A DNA stretch of 64,000 nucleotides from Solibacillus isronensis (GCF_900168685.1 NZ_FVZN01000005.1:40934-104933), one strand, 5' to 3'. Shown: positions 1 through 8,677, numbered from the stretch's first letter. Notes: generated from the letters alone by a model not told the origin. Translations and numbers: made by a program.

Positions 1-13
1 AATAACCGTTTTA

Positions 14-48
14 AACGTTAATCTTAATTTTTAGATTAACGTTTTTTT
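14..48 (+). terminator. Rho-independent terminator of an upstream gene
   Basis: An 11-bp perfect stem (AACGTTAATCT paired with AGATTAACGTT) is followed by a T run. It most likely ends a gene lying left of the window, as no gene precedes it here. Confidence 0.8.
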
Positions 49-205
49 ATGTATAAAACAGAACTAAGTTTTAAGATTTTTGTTGGGAAGTTTTCATTTT
101 CATACTAAAACTATCATACAGTGTTTTGGGAGAGTTCTTCTATTTTAAATGGGATTACTCAAAATAGTTTTTTGCACAAACCAAATGACTTGAAGGAGGC
201 TTTAA

Positions 206-2803
206 ATGAAGGTAACAGAATATTACCAAGCATCTGTACAAGAGGTAATGAAAAAGTTAGATGTGACGCAATATGGATTAACTGATTATGAAGTCCGTGG
301 CCGCCAGAAAAAGTATGGCTATAACGAATTAAAAGAAGGAAAGCAGAAAAGTATTTTCCAAGTTTTCTTCGAGCAGTTTCAGGATTTTTTAGTGCTCATT
401 TTAATTGTTGCGGCAATTGTTTCAATGTTCCTTGGAGATATGGACAGTTCCATAGTCATTTTAATCGTCATTATACTAAATGCCATTCTCGGAACGGTTC
501 AACATGCACGAGCAGAAAAATCATTGAACAGTTTAAAAGAAATGGCGGCACCCGTTTCAAAAGTTAAACGTAACGGAGAAATTATTGAAATACCATCCAG
601 AAATGTAATAGTAGGAGATCTGCTCATTTTGGAAGCGGGCGATTCTATTAGTGCGGATGGACGAGTAGTTGAAAGTCATAGTTTGCAAATAAATGAAAGT
701 TCATTAACAGGCGAATCTTTGGCGGTCGATAAAGTAGCCAATACGATTGTTGAAACAGAGCTTGCACTAGGAGACAGAAAAAACATGGTGTACTCCGGCA
801 GCTTTGTAACAAATGGTCGTGGGGCAGTAGCAGTTACTTCAATCGGGATGAATACGGAAATCGGAAAAATTGCTAAGCTGATTGACAATGCGAAAGAGAA
901 AAAAACACCTTTGCAAGTCAATCTTGATAAATTCGGAAAACGTCTTGCCATCGGAATTATCCTGATTTGTATCGTAATTTTTGCTTTGGATATTATTCGG
1001 GGGCGTGAGCTGATTGATTCCTTTATGTTCGCAGTTTCCTTGGCTGTTGCGGCAATTCCTGAAGCGTTAAGTTCGATCGTAACGATTGTACTAGCCGTAG
1101 GGACCCAGAATATGGCGAAAGAAAATGCGATTATCCGCAAATTGCCGGCAGTAGAAAGTTTAGGAGGTGTTTCGATAATTTGTACAGACAAAACCGGAAC
1201 GCTGACACAAAACAAAATGACTGTTCAGGAAGTTTATACGGACGAGCAGTTTTTCTCCTCTAACGAGCTGGAGCCGACCAACCCGCATCATAAAAAATTG
1301 CTCGATTTCGCAATACTGTGCAATGATTCCATGATGTTAAAGGATAAAACGATAGGGGATCCGACAGAACTTGCACTCGTAAAATTAGGGCATGAGTATA
1401 AATTGAGCGAGCAATTGATCCGTGGGCTTCATCCTCGTGTTGGAGAAATTCCTTTCGATTCTACTCGAAAATTAATGAGTACCGTTCACCGAATGGGGAA
1501 CCGGAATGTCATGATTACAAAAGGCGCAGTGGACGAGCTTATTCCCCGTATTAGCCGCATTGATTCAAGCAGCAGTTCAATTATTACGAGCAAGCAGCTG
1601 GAACAGATTAATCAAGCAAATACTGCATTTTCGAATGCCGGATTAAGGGTAATTGCCATTACGTATAAAGAAGTATTTTCTTCCAATATAAGTGAAAAGG
1701 ACGAGCAAGGCTTAACATTTGTCGGGTTAATCGCGATGATGGATCCTCCGCGTGATGAATCGGCACAGGCAGTTGCAGACTGTATTGAAGCGGGAATTAA
1801 ACCTGTCATGATTACAGGTGACCATAAGATTACGGCAATTGCGATCGCAAAACAGCTTGGTATTTTAAAAAGCCCTGACGAAGCAATTGAAGGAAAAGAA
1901 ATTGAAAAGCTTTCTGACCGGGAACTGAAAAACAAGGTGGAAAGTTTCTCCGTCTATGCCCGTGTATCGCCGGAGCACAAAATTCGGATTGTAAAGGCTT
2001 GGCAAAAAAAAGGACATGTTGTTGCGATGACCGGGGACGGGGTAAATGACGCTCCGGCGTTAAAACAGGCTGAAATTGGTGTAGCAATGGGGAAAACAGG
2101 AACGGAAGTGGCCAAAGATGCGTCAGCGATGATTTTAACAGACGATAATTTTTTAACGATTGTCAAATCGATTTCGAATGGACGGAGTATTTATGCCAAT
2201 ATTAAATACGCGATTAAATTCCTGTTATCCGGAAATGCAGGGGCAATTTTTGTTGTTTTATATGCGACGCTTTTCGCATTACCGGCTCCGTTTCTCCCGA
2301 TCCACCTGTTGTTTATCAATTTATTGACGGATAGCCTCCCAGCGATTGCGATTGGTTTGGAACCGCATAATAAGAAGCTGATGAAGGAAAAACCGCGGAA
2401 TATAAATGAGTCACTATTAAATAAAAAATTCGTATCCCAAGTAGGATTTGAAGGACTGATTATTGCGGCAGTCACAATCATCGCCTTCCAGGTAGGCTTA
2501 TCGACAGGTGATACAGCAGTTGCGACAACAATGGCATTTGCAACATTATGTTTATCTAGATTGCTGCACGGATTCAATTGCCGCTCGGAAGACTCCATTT
2601 TTAAAATAGGAATTTTCTCGAATTTGGCAGTGTGGATTGCCTTCTTACTCGGGTTTACAATACTGAACTTTGTACTGATCAAAGGGTTATTCGAGGTAGC
2701 TAACTTGACAAATAGCCAATATTTAATGATTTACGGATTATCATTAGTACCGTTAGTTATTATTCAGGTTCGTAAGCTGTTTTTCGGATCTGCTAAGGCA
2801 TAA
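206..2803 (+). CDS. P-type cation-transporting ATPase (calcium-type, P2)
   Basis: The 865-residue protein has the full P-type ATPase plan: an N-terminal cation ATPase domain, the actuator motif TGES near residue 167, the phosphorylation motif DKTGTLT with Asp near residue 328, the hinge motif GDGVND near residue 610, and about ten membrane segments. The ion-binding TM4 motif reads PEAL and TM6 reads NLLTDSLP, as in bacterial P2-type pumps (SERCA has PEGL). It probably exports Ca2+ or another divalent cation at the cytoplasmic membrane. A strong GAAGGAGG site 8 bases before ATG fixes the start. It stands alone, with no regulator next to it. Exact ion specificity cannot be read from sequence. 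Confidence 0.9.
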   Translation: MKVTEYYQASVQEVMKKLDVTQYGLTDYEVRGRQKKYGYNELKEGKQKSIFQVFFEQFQDFLVLILIVAAIVSMFLGDMDSSIVILIVIILNAILGTVQHARAEKSLNSLKEMAAPVSKVKRNGEIIEIPSRNVIVGDLLILEAGDSISADGRVVESHSLQINESSLTGESLAVDKVANTIVETELALGDRKNMVYSGSFVTNGRGAVAVTSIGMNTEIGKIAKLIDNAKEKKTPLQVNLDKFGKRLAIGIILICIVIFALDIIRGRELIDSFMFAVSLAVAAIPEALSSIVTIVLAVGTQNMAKENAIIRKLPAVESLGGVSIICTDKTGTLTQNKMTVQEVYTDEQFFSSNELEPTNPHHKKLLDFAILCNDSMMLKDKTIGDPTELALVKLGHEYKLSEQLIRGLHPRVGEIPFDSTRKLMSTVHRMGNRNVMITKGAVDELIPRISRIDSSSSSIITSKQLEQINQANTAFSNAGLRVIAITYKEVFSSNISEKDEQGLTFVGLIAMMDPPRDESAQAVADCIEAGIKPVMITGDHKITAIAIAKQLGILKSPDEAIEGKEIEKLSDRELKNKVESFSVYARVSPEHKIRIVKAWQKKGHVVAMTGDGVNDAPALKQAEIGVAMGKTGTEVAKDASAMILTDDNFLTIVKSISNGRSIYANIKYAIKFLLSGNAGAIFVVLYATLFALPAPFLPIHLLFINLLTDSLPAIAIGLEPHNKKLMKEKPRNINESLLNKKFVSQVGFEGLIIAAVTIIAFQVGLSTGDTAVATTMAFATLCLSRLLHGFNCRSEDSIFKIGIFSNLAVWIAFLLGFTILNFVLIKGLFEVANLTNSQYLMIYGLSLVPLVIIQVRKLFFGSAKA

Positions 2804-2895
2804 ATAGAAAATGTAATGAACAAAACAGTATATGGCAACTTTTTTAGCTGGTTAACATAAAAATAAAGTTAACAAGGTTATGGAAGGATGACATT

Positions 2896-3966
2896 ATTAG
2901 CACGACAATTAAACATTTCTTCGGCCAGGCAATGACAGGGCAGGGTATTAAAAATATTTATAAAGAGTTGATGGATGAAGCAAAAGCTGTGTATTTATTA
3001 AAGGGAGCGCACGGTTTCAAAATTTCGGAGTTACTGCAGAAAATCGGGTCGCACTACTATGAAAAAGGGGCACACATTGAGTTTTTCCATGATCCTTTAT
3101 TTGAAAATACGGTCGAAGCTGTTTATATTCAAGCCCCTCATCGTATATTAATTGTTCAAGCGACAAACCCGTCTTTAGAACCAGTACTGCCAGGGGTACG
3201 GGACCATGTCATTTCCCTTTATGACTGTTTGGATGAACAACACATTGCATTGAATGAAAATTTGTCTTCGGTAAACGAATCGAAACAAGCCTACTATGAC
3301 CGGTGCTTTACCAAGCTTTCAAATGCTATACACATTCATGATGACTGGGAAGTGGAGACGAGAAAGCAAATGGAATGGAGCGGGTTGGATCAGCAGTTTG
3401 CTGAGTTATCGATCAATCTATTTGCTGCAACGAATCGGCAGAAATCCGGCCAGCTTACACACCGGTTACTTGGAACATTAACTCCAACAGGAGCACAGGA
3501 CACAGTACAAAGTATTACACAAAACCTGGAAAAGAGATTGTTTATTAAAGGGTATCCAGGAACAGGGAAGTCTTCGATGATGAAAAAGTTGGCGAACGAA
3601 GCGGTAAGCAGAGGGTTTGATGTACAACTCGTTTGGTGCGGACTTGATTCCAATTCGATCGATATGGTCATTATCCCGGAACTGAAATTCTGTATTTTTG
3701 ATAGCACGGAGCCACATGTGTATTTTCCGGATGAAAATCGTCCTGGTGATGAAATTTTCGATATTGCCCAGTATTGTCATCCGACAGAAGTAGAGGAAAA
3801 GAATATAGAAGCAATCGTAGAAAAGTACAAAACAACGATGGCGGATGCAAAATATTTTGCAGCAAAATACGCAGAACAGGAAAAGAAAGTTCGAGAAGCA
3901 ATAGATGCTGCTATCAATTTGGATGAATTCAATAAACGAACATCCTTACTATTTGAGCTTTTTTAA
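2896..3966 (+). CDS. Duplicated P-loop ATPase-like protein (PRK06851-type), probable ATT start
   Basis: This is an uncharacterised cytoplasmic nucleotide-binding protein of the duplicated P-loop type. The first P-loop is degenerate (LLKGAHGFKISELL); the second is canonical (GYPGTGKSSMMKKL). The first in-frame ATG is at 2932, but it has no ribosome-binding site. The family-like N-terminus (STTIKHFFGQAMTGQG) continues upstream to ATT at 2896, which lies 8 bases after GGAAGG (2882-2887). No ATG, GTG or TTG is available in frame there. I therefore choose ATT, a rare initiator known from infC. If ATG 2932 is used, the protein is 344 residues instead of 356. The biochemical role of this family is unknown to me. 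A terminator follows directly. Confidence 0.75.
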   Translation: MSTTIKHFFGQAMTGQGIKNIYKELMDEAKAVYLLKGAHGFKISELLQKIGSHYYEKGAHIEFFHDPLFENTVEAVYIQAPHRILIVQATNPSLEPVLPGVRDHVISLYDCLDEQHIALNENLSSVNESKQAYYDRCFTKLSNAIHIHDDWEVETRKQMEWSGLDQQFAELSINLFAATNRQKSGQLTHRLLGTLTPTGAQDTVQSITQNLEKRLFIKGYPGTGKSSMMKKLANEAVSRGFDVQLVWCGLDSNSIDMVIIPELKFCIFDSTEPHVYFPDENRPGDEIFDIAQYCHPTEVEEKNIEAIVEKYKTTMADAKYFAAKYAEQEKKVREAIDAAINLDEFNKRTSLLFELF

Positions 3967-3985
3967 TTAAGATAAGAATTTTAAT

Positions 3986-4028
3986 AGGCATGGGTCCGAT
4001 TTCATACCGGATCCATGCCTTATTTTTG
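3986..4028 (+). terminator. Rho-independent terminator
   Basis: AGGCATGGGTCCG pairs with CGGATCCATGCCT and is followed by TATTTTT. It ends the P-loop ATPase gene. Confidence 0.85.
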
Positions 4029-4037
4029 ATAGCAGAT

Positions 4038-4154
4038 CTAACTTTCCTGGACCCCTAGCATTTTACTTACTGTAACAGTGTCATAAATAAGCTCCCCACC
4101 AATTGTTGTATTAGATATATCCGATATAAAATTTATATTCGATGTATCAGACAT
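4038..4154 (-). CDS. Small ORF, 38 residues, possible truncated HTH protein
   Basis: The ORF starts at ATG 4154 with a strong AAAGGGGGG site upstream, and ends at TAG. Its C-terminal half (YDTVTVSKMLGVQES) resembles the opening helix-turn-helix of MerR/excisionase-type proteins (an xTxxVAxMLGVxxSTLR pattern) and stops where the recognition helix should continue. The N-terminal half is low-complexity (SDTSN...SDISN). It may be a genuine tiny protein or the stump of a larger regulator cut by the adjacent terminator. The strong ribosome-binding site argues for past or present translation. Confidence 0.4.
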   Translation of the reverse strand: MSDTSNINFISDISNTTIGGELIYDTVTVSKMLGVQES

Positions 4155-4955
4155 AACATATCCCCCCTTTAATACATACAAATCGTAAAAAATCACTACA
4201 TTCCTTTATAATTCGTTCTACAAAATAAGACATATCAGATATATCAGGTATAACGGACATAACTGATGTAACTAATATAATCAGTACGTAAGCACAGTGA
4301 ATAAGTGCGTTTCGTTGAATTAAAAAGCATGAGCCCGATACAATATCGAACTCGTGCCTCACAGGTTGCCTGAAATAACCGCGCCTAACTCTAAGTCTGC
4401 ATTGGGGTGGAAACCTGCACCACCACAACGCAGACTAAGAGCTGAATTTTTGTCAAATCGCTTATTTAGCGACTTTATTTTCTAATAGTTAGTTTCCAAC
4501 TAAAAATAGCCAACGAATGGCTTTACTTATGTATATACATATTACTTAGTTTCAAATTTAATATTTCTACATTGTCTTCAATCTTTATATCCAAATGATT
4601 ATCTTCCGGCTCGTTCAAGCAGATGCTCACCGAATAACTTTCTTTGTCCAAAATAACGGTAATAAAAGAAGGTCTTACTTCTATAAAAAAGTTTATTTAA
4701 CATATTTTGAAAAAATAGTGAAATTTACTCATACTATTGATAGGATAATATTAGGGTGTTTTAAATTCATAATAGTGAATAAAGTATTATATAAATGGAA
4801 GGAATTATTATTGTTGTTAATCAATTATAAAAGTATTAAAAGAGTCTTAATAATATTATTTAATACAACTAAATAGCAAAAAAATAGCAAATTATATTGG
4901 GCACATAGTACATGATATACCCTAGATAAAATTATAGAGAAAGAGTTGATTTTTA
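4155..4955. other. Gene-poor AT-rich region
   Basis: No convincing gene is seen here. It contains a second run of GATATATC-like repeats (4225-4270, matching the low-complexity start of the neighbouring small ORF), the hairpin-rich block at 4320-4442, and an AT-rich stretch before the PlcR-like gene. An open frame at 4595-4876 lacks a ribosome-binding site and looks like chance. Confidence 0.5.
4320..4442 (-). ncRNA. Candidate structured RNA with terminator
   Basis: Read on the minus strand, this block has a long imperfect hairpin (4389-4410 paired with 4420-4441, 22 bases per arm, 9-base loop), then a small hairpin GGTT...AACC, then a hairpin at 4327-4357 followed by TTTTTAATT, which is a standard minus-strand terminator. 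No coding gene on the minus strand leads into it, so it could be the tail of a lost gene, a small RNA or a leader. No known family was recognised. Confidence 0.35.
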
Positions 4956-5407
4956 ATGGGAATATTATTAGGGAAAGAAATTATAAAGATGAGGAAGCTT
5001 AGAAATATTACACAAAAGCAACTTTGTAAAGATATTTGTTCACAGGCAACAATTAGTATTATAGAAAAAGGTAAAATGTTACCGGGTATTGATATTTTGT
5101 TATCGCTTTCGCTTAGATTAAATATACCAATCACACATTTTGTAGATATTATATATTTAGAAAATGCAAACTTAGAAACAGATTTACTTGATCAAGTTGA
5201 GCGTTTGCTCTCCCAAATGGAGTATGAAAAAATATTTGATCTTGCCAATAACGAACTAAATTCGGAATCGGAGTATAATTGGTACAAATATTATTGTAAC
5301 CGCTAAAATAAACTTAACAGTTTTTGCTCATTTCAATTGAACACTTTTTCACCAATTTAATAGTTTCCTGTAAACTGGAATTATCAGTTTATAAGGAGGC
5401 TGTACTA

Positions 5408-6943
5408 ATGGAGGAGAAGCTTGTGTTACATATCGAAATTCATCAATTACGCAATCGTCGATTTAAGGTTGCACAAATCGCAAAACGACTAAAAATATCA
5501 CGTAACACCGTGTATAAATATTTAGATATGTCATTTGAAGATGCAGTAAATGAATTTAGTCAGACTGGACGCAAAAAGAAGCTGGATGAATACCAAGATT
5601 GGATTGTAGGTTGGTTACTTGAGTTTCCTAGCTTAACGGGGGCGCAAGTCTTAGATTGGCTACAAGAAAAATTCCCAACGATTGATGTAGGAGAAAGTAC
5701 GGTTAGGCGTTATGTAAATGAAATTCGTGAAATTTATCAAATTGAAAAAGTAGATGAACCTCGCGAATACGAAGCCGTCATTGAGCTGCCTCCAGGGAAG
5801 CAATTACAAGTAGATTGGGGACAAACCATTCAAAAAACAACGGTTGGTAAAGAAGTGAAATTATATTTCGTTGCCTTTGTGTTAGCACACTCCCGGCATA
5901 AATTCACGGTGTGGTTAGATCGACCTTTTACAACAAGAGATACAATAGACTGTCATGAAAAAGCTTTTCAGTTTTATGGCGGTATAACGGATGAAATTGT
6001 TTACGATCAAGACAATTTAATTGCGGTAAGTGAAAACGCTGGGGATCTTATTTTAACTCAGGAGTTTCAACAATACGTAAAAGACCGGAAATTTAAAATC
6101 TATCTGTGCCGCAAAGCAGATCCCGAATCGAAAGGCAAAATAGAGAGTGTTGTAAAATACGTAAAATATAATTTCGCTAAAAATCGAATTTATACAACAC
6201 TTGAGGACTGGAACGATAGGTCTTTAAAATGGTTAGAACGTACAGGGAATTATAAAGTGCACAATACAACAAAAAAGAGACCTTTCGAAGTGTTTCTCCT
6301 GGAAAAGCAACACTTAAGAAAAATCTCTACACCGCTTCCTAAATTAGAAAGCAACCATACAGAAATTATAACAAGGAATGTCAACAAGGACAACACAGTT
6401 CGGTACGCATCTAATCGATATTCCGTTCCACTGGGAACATATACGAACTATCCAGTCATACAAATAGTGCCCCAAGGGCAGAAATTAAAAATATTAGTAC
6501 CGCATACTGGCGAAATTCTTACGGAACATACCATTAGTTTAGAAAAAGGCAAACTGATAAAAAATATAAATCATGGACGTGATCGCTCTAAGTCGCTCGA
6601 TGAGTTACAACGTAATGTGCTCACTTTATTTCCATATAAAGGAGCCGAGCAATATATTCAAGATGTTTGTCATACATACGGTCGATATCGTAGAGATCAA
6701 TTATTGTTATTCCAAAAAATTGCGAAAGAGAACCCAGAATGGATTTCTGCAGCAATTGATAAATGTATTCAAGAAAAGTTATATAGCGCAAATGAGTTTC
6801 GAGATGTGGTCGCCTATTTTAAGCGAACAAAAATTGAACCAGAGCAGCCAATAACTACTGTAAAAGAATCAAAAGAATCGCTAGCAATAGCAGTTCAAAC
6901 GAGAGATTTAAAAGAATACATTCAACGTATGGGAGGCAAATAA
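5408..6943 (+). CDS. istA: IS21-family transposase IstA
   Basis: The 511-residue transposase has an N-terminal HTH (FKVAQIAKRLKISRNTVYKYL), an integrase catalytic core beginning at QLQVDWGQT, the second region VYDQDN, and the ESKGKIESVVKYVK region carrying the catalytic Glu. The C-terminal Mu-type domain (NRYSVP) is present. ATG 5408 follows AAGGAGG; an open frame extends to 5324 but without a ribosome-binding site. istB starts one base after the stop. It appears intact, so the element may still be mobile. Confidence 0.92.
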   Translation: MEEKLVLHIEIHQLRNRRFKVAQIAKRLKISRNTVYKYLDMSFEDAVNEFSQTGRKKKLDEYQDWIVGWLLEFPSLTGAQVLDWLQEKFPTIDVGESTVRRYVNEIREIYQIEKVDEPREYEAVIELPPGKQLQVDWGQTIQKTTVGKEVKLYFVAFVLAHSRHKFTVWLDRPFTTRDTIDCHEKAFQFYGGITDEIVYDQDNLIAVSENAGDLILTQEFQQYVKDRKFKIYLCRKADPESKGKIESVVKYVKYNFAKNRIYTTLEDWNDRSLKWLERTGNYKVHNTTKKRPFEVFLLEKQHLRKISTPLPKLESNHTEIITRNVNKDNTVRYASNRYSVPLGTYTNYPVIQIVPQGQKLKILVPHTGEILTEHTISLEKGKLIKNINHGRDRSKSLDELQRNVLTLFPYKGAEQYIQDVCHTYGRYRRDQLLLFQKIAKENPEWISAAIDKCIQEKLYSANEFRDVVAYFKRTKIEPEQPITTVKESKESLAIAVQTRDLKEYIQRMGGK

Positions 6944-6944
6944 T

Positions 6945-7697
6945 ATGAGTAAAAGTGTGGCAGATATCCAACAGGCATTTAAGCAATTACGTTTAGCAGA
7001 AACGGCTGAGGGGCTCCCAGAGCTTCTCCGCCAAGCGGAACAAGTATCGTGGACGTATTTAGAATTCATTGATGAGCTAACAACATTAGAGCTTAGAAGA
7101 CGAGAAGAAAAGAGTATCGAAAAGCGTTTATCGTGGGCACGTTTCCCATACCATAAGCCGTTGCATATGTTTCAGTTAGAGGAGCAAACAGCGATTACAG
7201 AGCGCCAAATGAAACAGCTACAAGAGTTCCAATGGTTAGAGCAAAGTTACAATTTAATTCTTTTAGGACCACCTGGTGCAGGGAAAACGTTATTGGCCGT
7301 AGGCTTAGGCATTGAAGCCATTCAAAAAGGCTTTCAAGTCTATTTCATAACAATGGGAGAATTAATTCAGTTATTGAAAACAGAGGAATTTACACATCGC
7401 TCACAAATCCAATTAAAACGTTTGAGAGCGTCAGATTTAATTATTATCGATGATGTGATGTATATGGCTTTAGATCAACGGGAAGCCACTTTATTCTTTC
7501 AACTCGTACATCAGCTATACGAACAAAGTTCGCTAATATTGACATCAAATCGAAGTCCAGAAGAATGGACAGAGTTAGTGGATAACCAAGGGATGATGAC
7601 TGCTATTTTAGACCGCCTGTTACACAGAGTCGAGGTCATTCATATGAACAATGAAAGTCATCGTTTAAAACATCAACAAAGAATCTTTAACGAATAA
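6945..7697 (+). CDS. istB: IS21-family ATPase helper IstB
   Basis: The 250-residue protein is the DnaA/AAA-like ATP-binding partner of IstA. The Walker A motif is GPPGAGKT and Walker B is LIIIDDVM. The sensor-like LTSNRSPEEW and the C-terminal arginine-rich end follow the family plan. GGGAGG sits before ATG 6945. It acts with IstA in target capture. Confidence 0.92.
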   Translation: MSKSVADIQQAFKQLRLAETAEGLPELLRQAEQVSWTYLEFIDELTTLELRRREEKSIEKRLSWARFPYHKPLHMFQLEEQTAITERQMKQLQEFQWLEQSYNLILLGPPGAGKTLLAVGLGIEAIQKGFQVYFITMGELIQLLKTEEFTHRSQIQLKRLRASDLIIIDDVMYMALDQREATLFFQLVHQLYEQSSLILTSNRSPEEWTELVDNQGMMTAILDRLLHRVEVIHMNNESHRLKHQQRIFNE

Positions 7698-8324
7698 AAA
7701 GTGTTCATCCTTAATGAGCAAAAAATGTTCAATTTGGGTTGACGGTGACAATTATTTTAAATGGTTATATTACCTAAGTGGATATTACATAAAAAAAGTG
7801 TCGCTTGAGGAAGCAATCATGCAAATTACAAAGCTATCTCAAGAGACACCCGATTATGAATTGAATAAAAATTATTTATTAGCACGTATACAAAATTCAT
7901 TGGCAGTTTTGTATGCAACAAAAAAAGAATATAGTAAGTCGTTGTTCTATTATAATAAAATTGACGTAAATATTTTAGGTAGCAATTTTATCTTTGATCC
8001 TAATACCTTCAAATTGAAAGTTATATTTAATAAAGTAAAAACGACGTATGATATGGGATTTTATAAAGATGCAATCGAGCAGGCGATAGAGGGTATCGCT
8101 GAATCGATTAAAAATGAAAAAATGACATATATAGGGAACTTTTATTATTATCTCGGACAATGTTATGAGCAGCTTGGATATCCAGAAGAAGATATTAAAT
8201 ACCAATACAAGCGTGCAGAGATCTTTTTTGAAATATTAGAACGAGCCGCTCTTTTAAAGATATTGAGAGAATTGAAAGGGCGCTGGCTCGTTTAATTTGC
8301 TGTTTAATTTAATAATCAATCCAG

Positions 8325-8361
8325 AGGCATTTCTAAAGTATTTTAGAAATGCCTTTTTTTA
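8325..8361 (+). terminator. Terminator downstream of the plcR-like gene
   Basis: AGGCATTTCTAAA pairs with TTTAGAAATGCCT and is followed by TTTTTT. It lies between the convergent plcR-like and papR-like genes. Confidence 0.85.
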
Positions 8362-8461
8362 CTGTTTATTTAATGTTTGTGATGAGTGTGAGGCATTCTA
8401 CAAACGATTTGTCAGTAATAATTAGTCTGTAGCCTCATTAAAGTCAGAACTTCTACAATTC

Positions 8462-8569
8462 CTACATATCAAATTCATAAGGTAAATCAAGTGGTAAAAT
8501 TGGTAAATCAAAAATGAATCCTGTCAAGATATATGTAAATAATAATCCAGATAAAACTTTCCTTTTCAT
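8462..8569 (-). CDS. PapR-like secreted signalling peptide precursor
   Basis: The 35-residue ORF has an excellent GGGAGG site 7 bases before ATG 8569. It begins with MKRK and a hydrophobic stretch (VLSGLLFTYILTGFIF), an export signal. It ends in LPLDLPYEFDM. The tail LDLPYEF closely resembles the active PapR heptapeptides of the B. cereus group (for example ADLPFEF, SDLPFEF), which are cut from the C-terminus, re-imported by Opp and bound by PlcR TPRs. A related block (FDLPILP) lies just before it. It faces the PlcR-like gene tail to tail, whereas in B. cereus papR follows plcR on the same strand. The family assignment is by motif and context. Confidence 0.75.
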   Translation of the reverse strand: MKRKVLSGLLFTYILTGFIFDLPILPLDLPYEFDM

Positions 8570-8601
8570 TTTTAAACCTCCCTTTTTTATACTTATCCTG
8601 T

Positions 8602-8630
8602 ATTATACATACATTTATTGTTAAAAAGTG
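8602..8630 (-). promoter_or_regulatory. Probable promoter of the papR-like gene
   Basis: On the minus strand a perfect TATAAT occupies 8607-8602. The -35 position (8630-8625, CACTTT) is poor, and a palindrome lies immediately upstream, as expected for an activator-dependent promoter. Confidence 0.45.
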
Positions 8631-8633
8631 GAG

Positions 8634-8677
8634 ATATTAGTATATTAATATTTTTGATAATATTAGTATTTTAATAT
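8634..8677. promoter_or_regulatory. Twin palindromic operator
   Basis: Two copies of ATATTA-N6-TAATAT lie at 8634-8651 (N6 GTATAT) and 8660-8677 (N6 GTATTT), 26 bases centre to centre. They sit in the divergent region between the papR-like gene and the lanthipeptide operon. They differ from the B. cereus PlcR box (TATG-N8-CATA type). They are likely sites for the PlcR-like protein, though direct evidence is lacking. A short inverted repeat AACCCTT/AAGGGTT follows at 8682-8697. Confidence 0.55.

Larger units (their letters stand above)
5314..7731 (+). mobile_element. IS21-family insertion sequence
   Basis: The element carries istA and istB in tandem. Its ends form inverted repeats: AACAGTTTTTGCTCATT at the left matches the reverse complement AACATTTTTTGCTCATT at the right, and a second block reads GAACACTTTTT on both sides. 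This gives boundaries near 5314 and 7731. No clean target duplication was found, so the boundaries are good to a few bases and a small deletion at the junction is possible. It interrupts the PlcR-like regulator. Confidence 0.85.
4956..8295 (+). pseudogene. PlcR-like quorum-sensing regulator, split by IS21-family element
   Basis: Two pieces of one XRE plus tetratricopeptide regulator flank an insertion sequence. The 5' piece (4956 to about 5300) encodes an N-terminal HTH (GKEIIKMRKLRNITQKQL...ISIIEKGKMLPGIDIL) and the linker helix. The 3' piece (about 7733-8295) encodes TPR helices (YFKWLYYLSGYYIKKVS, KSLFYYNKI, GNFYYYLGQCYEQLGYPEED, AEIFFEILER). Both align by eye along the length of Bacillus cereus PlcR, including its IRVLRGLTQKQL and QLYYQRGEC regions. 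PlcR is a DNA-binding activator switched on by the re-imported peptide PapR. A PapR-like ORF lies just downstream on the other strand. The left fragment stops at TAA in the junction, so only an HTH-containing stub can be made. A few residues at the junction may be missing. Confidence 0.8.

Noticed and set aside
4383..4389. GCCTAAC next to a long hairpin, recalling an integron attC site
   Set aside because: No matching GTTAGGC at the other end, no integrase, and attC sites are not expected in Bacillales.
4147..4428. Minus-strand 93-codon open frame
   Set aside because: It runs through the hairpin array and the start signals of the better-supported 38-residue ORF; the N-terminal part is hairpin sequence, not protein-like.
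4595..4876. 93-codon plus-strand open frame in the AT-rich region
   Set aside because: No ribosome-binding site, composition typical of random AT-rich sequence, no recognisable pattern.
5300..7740. Target-site duplication of the IS21-family element
   Set aside because: No matching 4-8 bp direct repeat could be found at the deduced ends; a junction deletion is possible.
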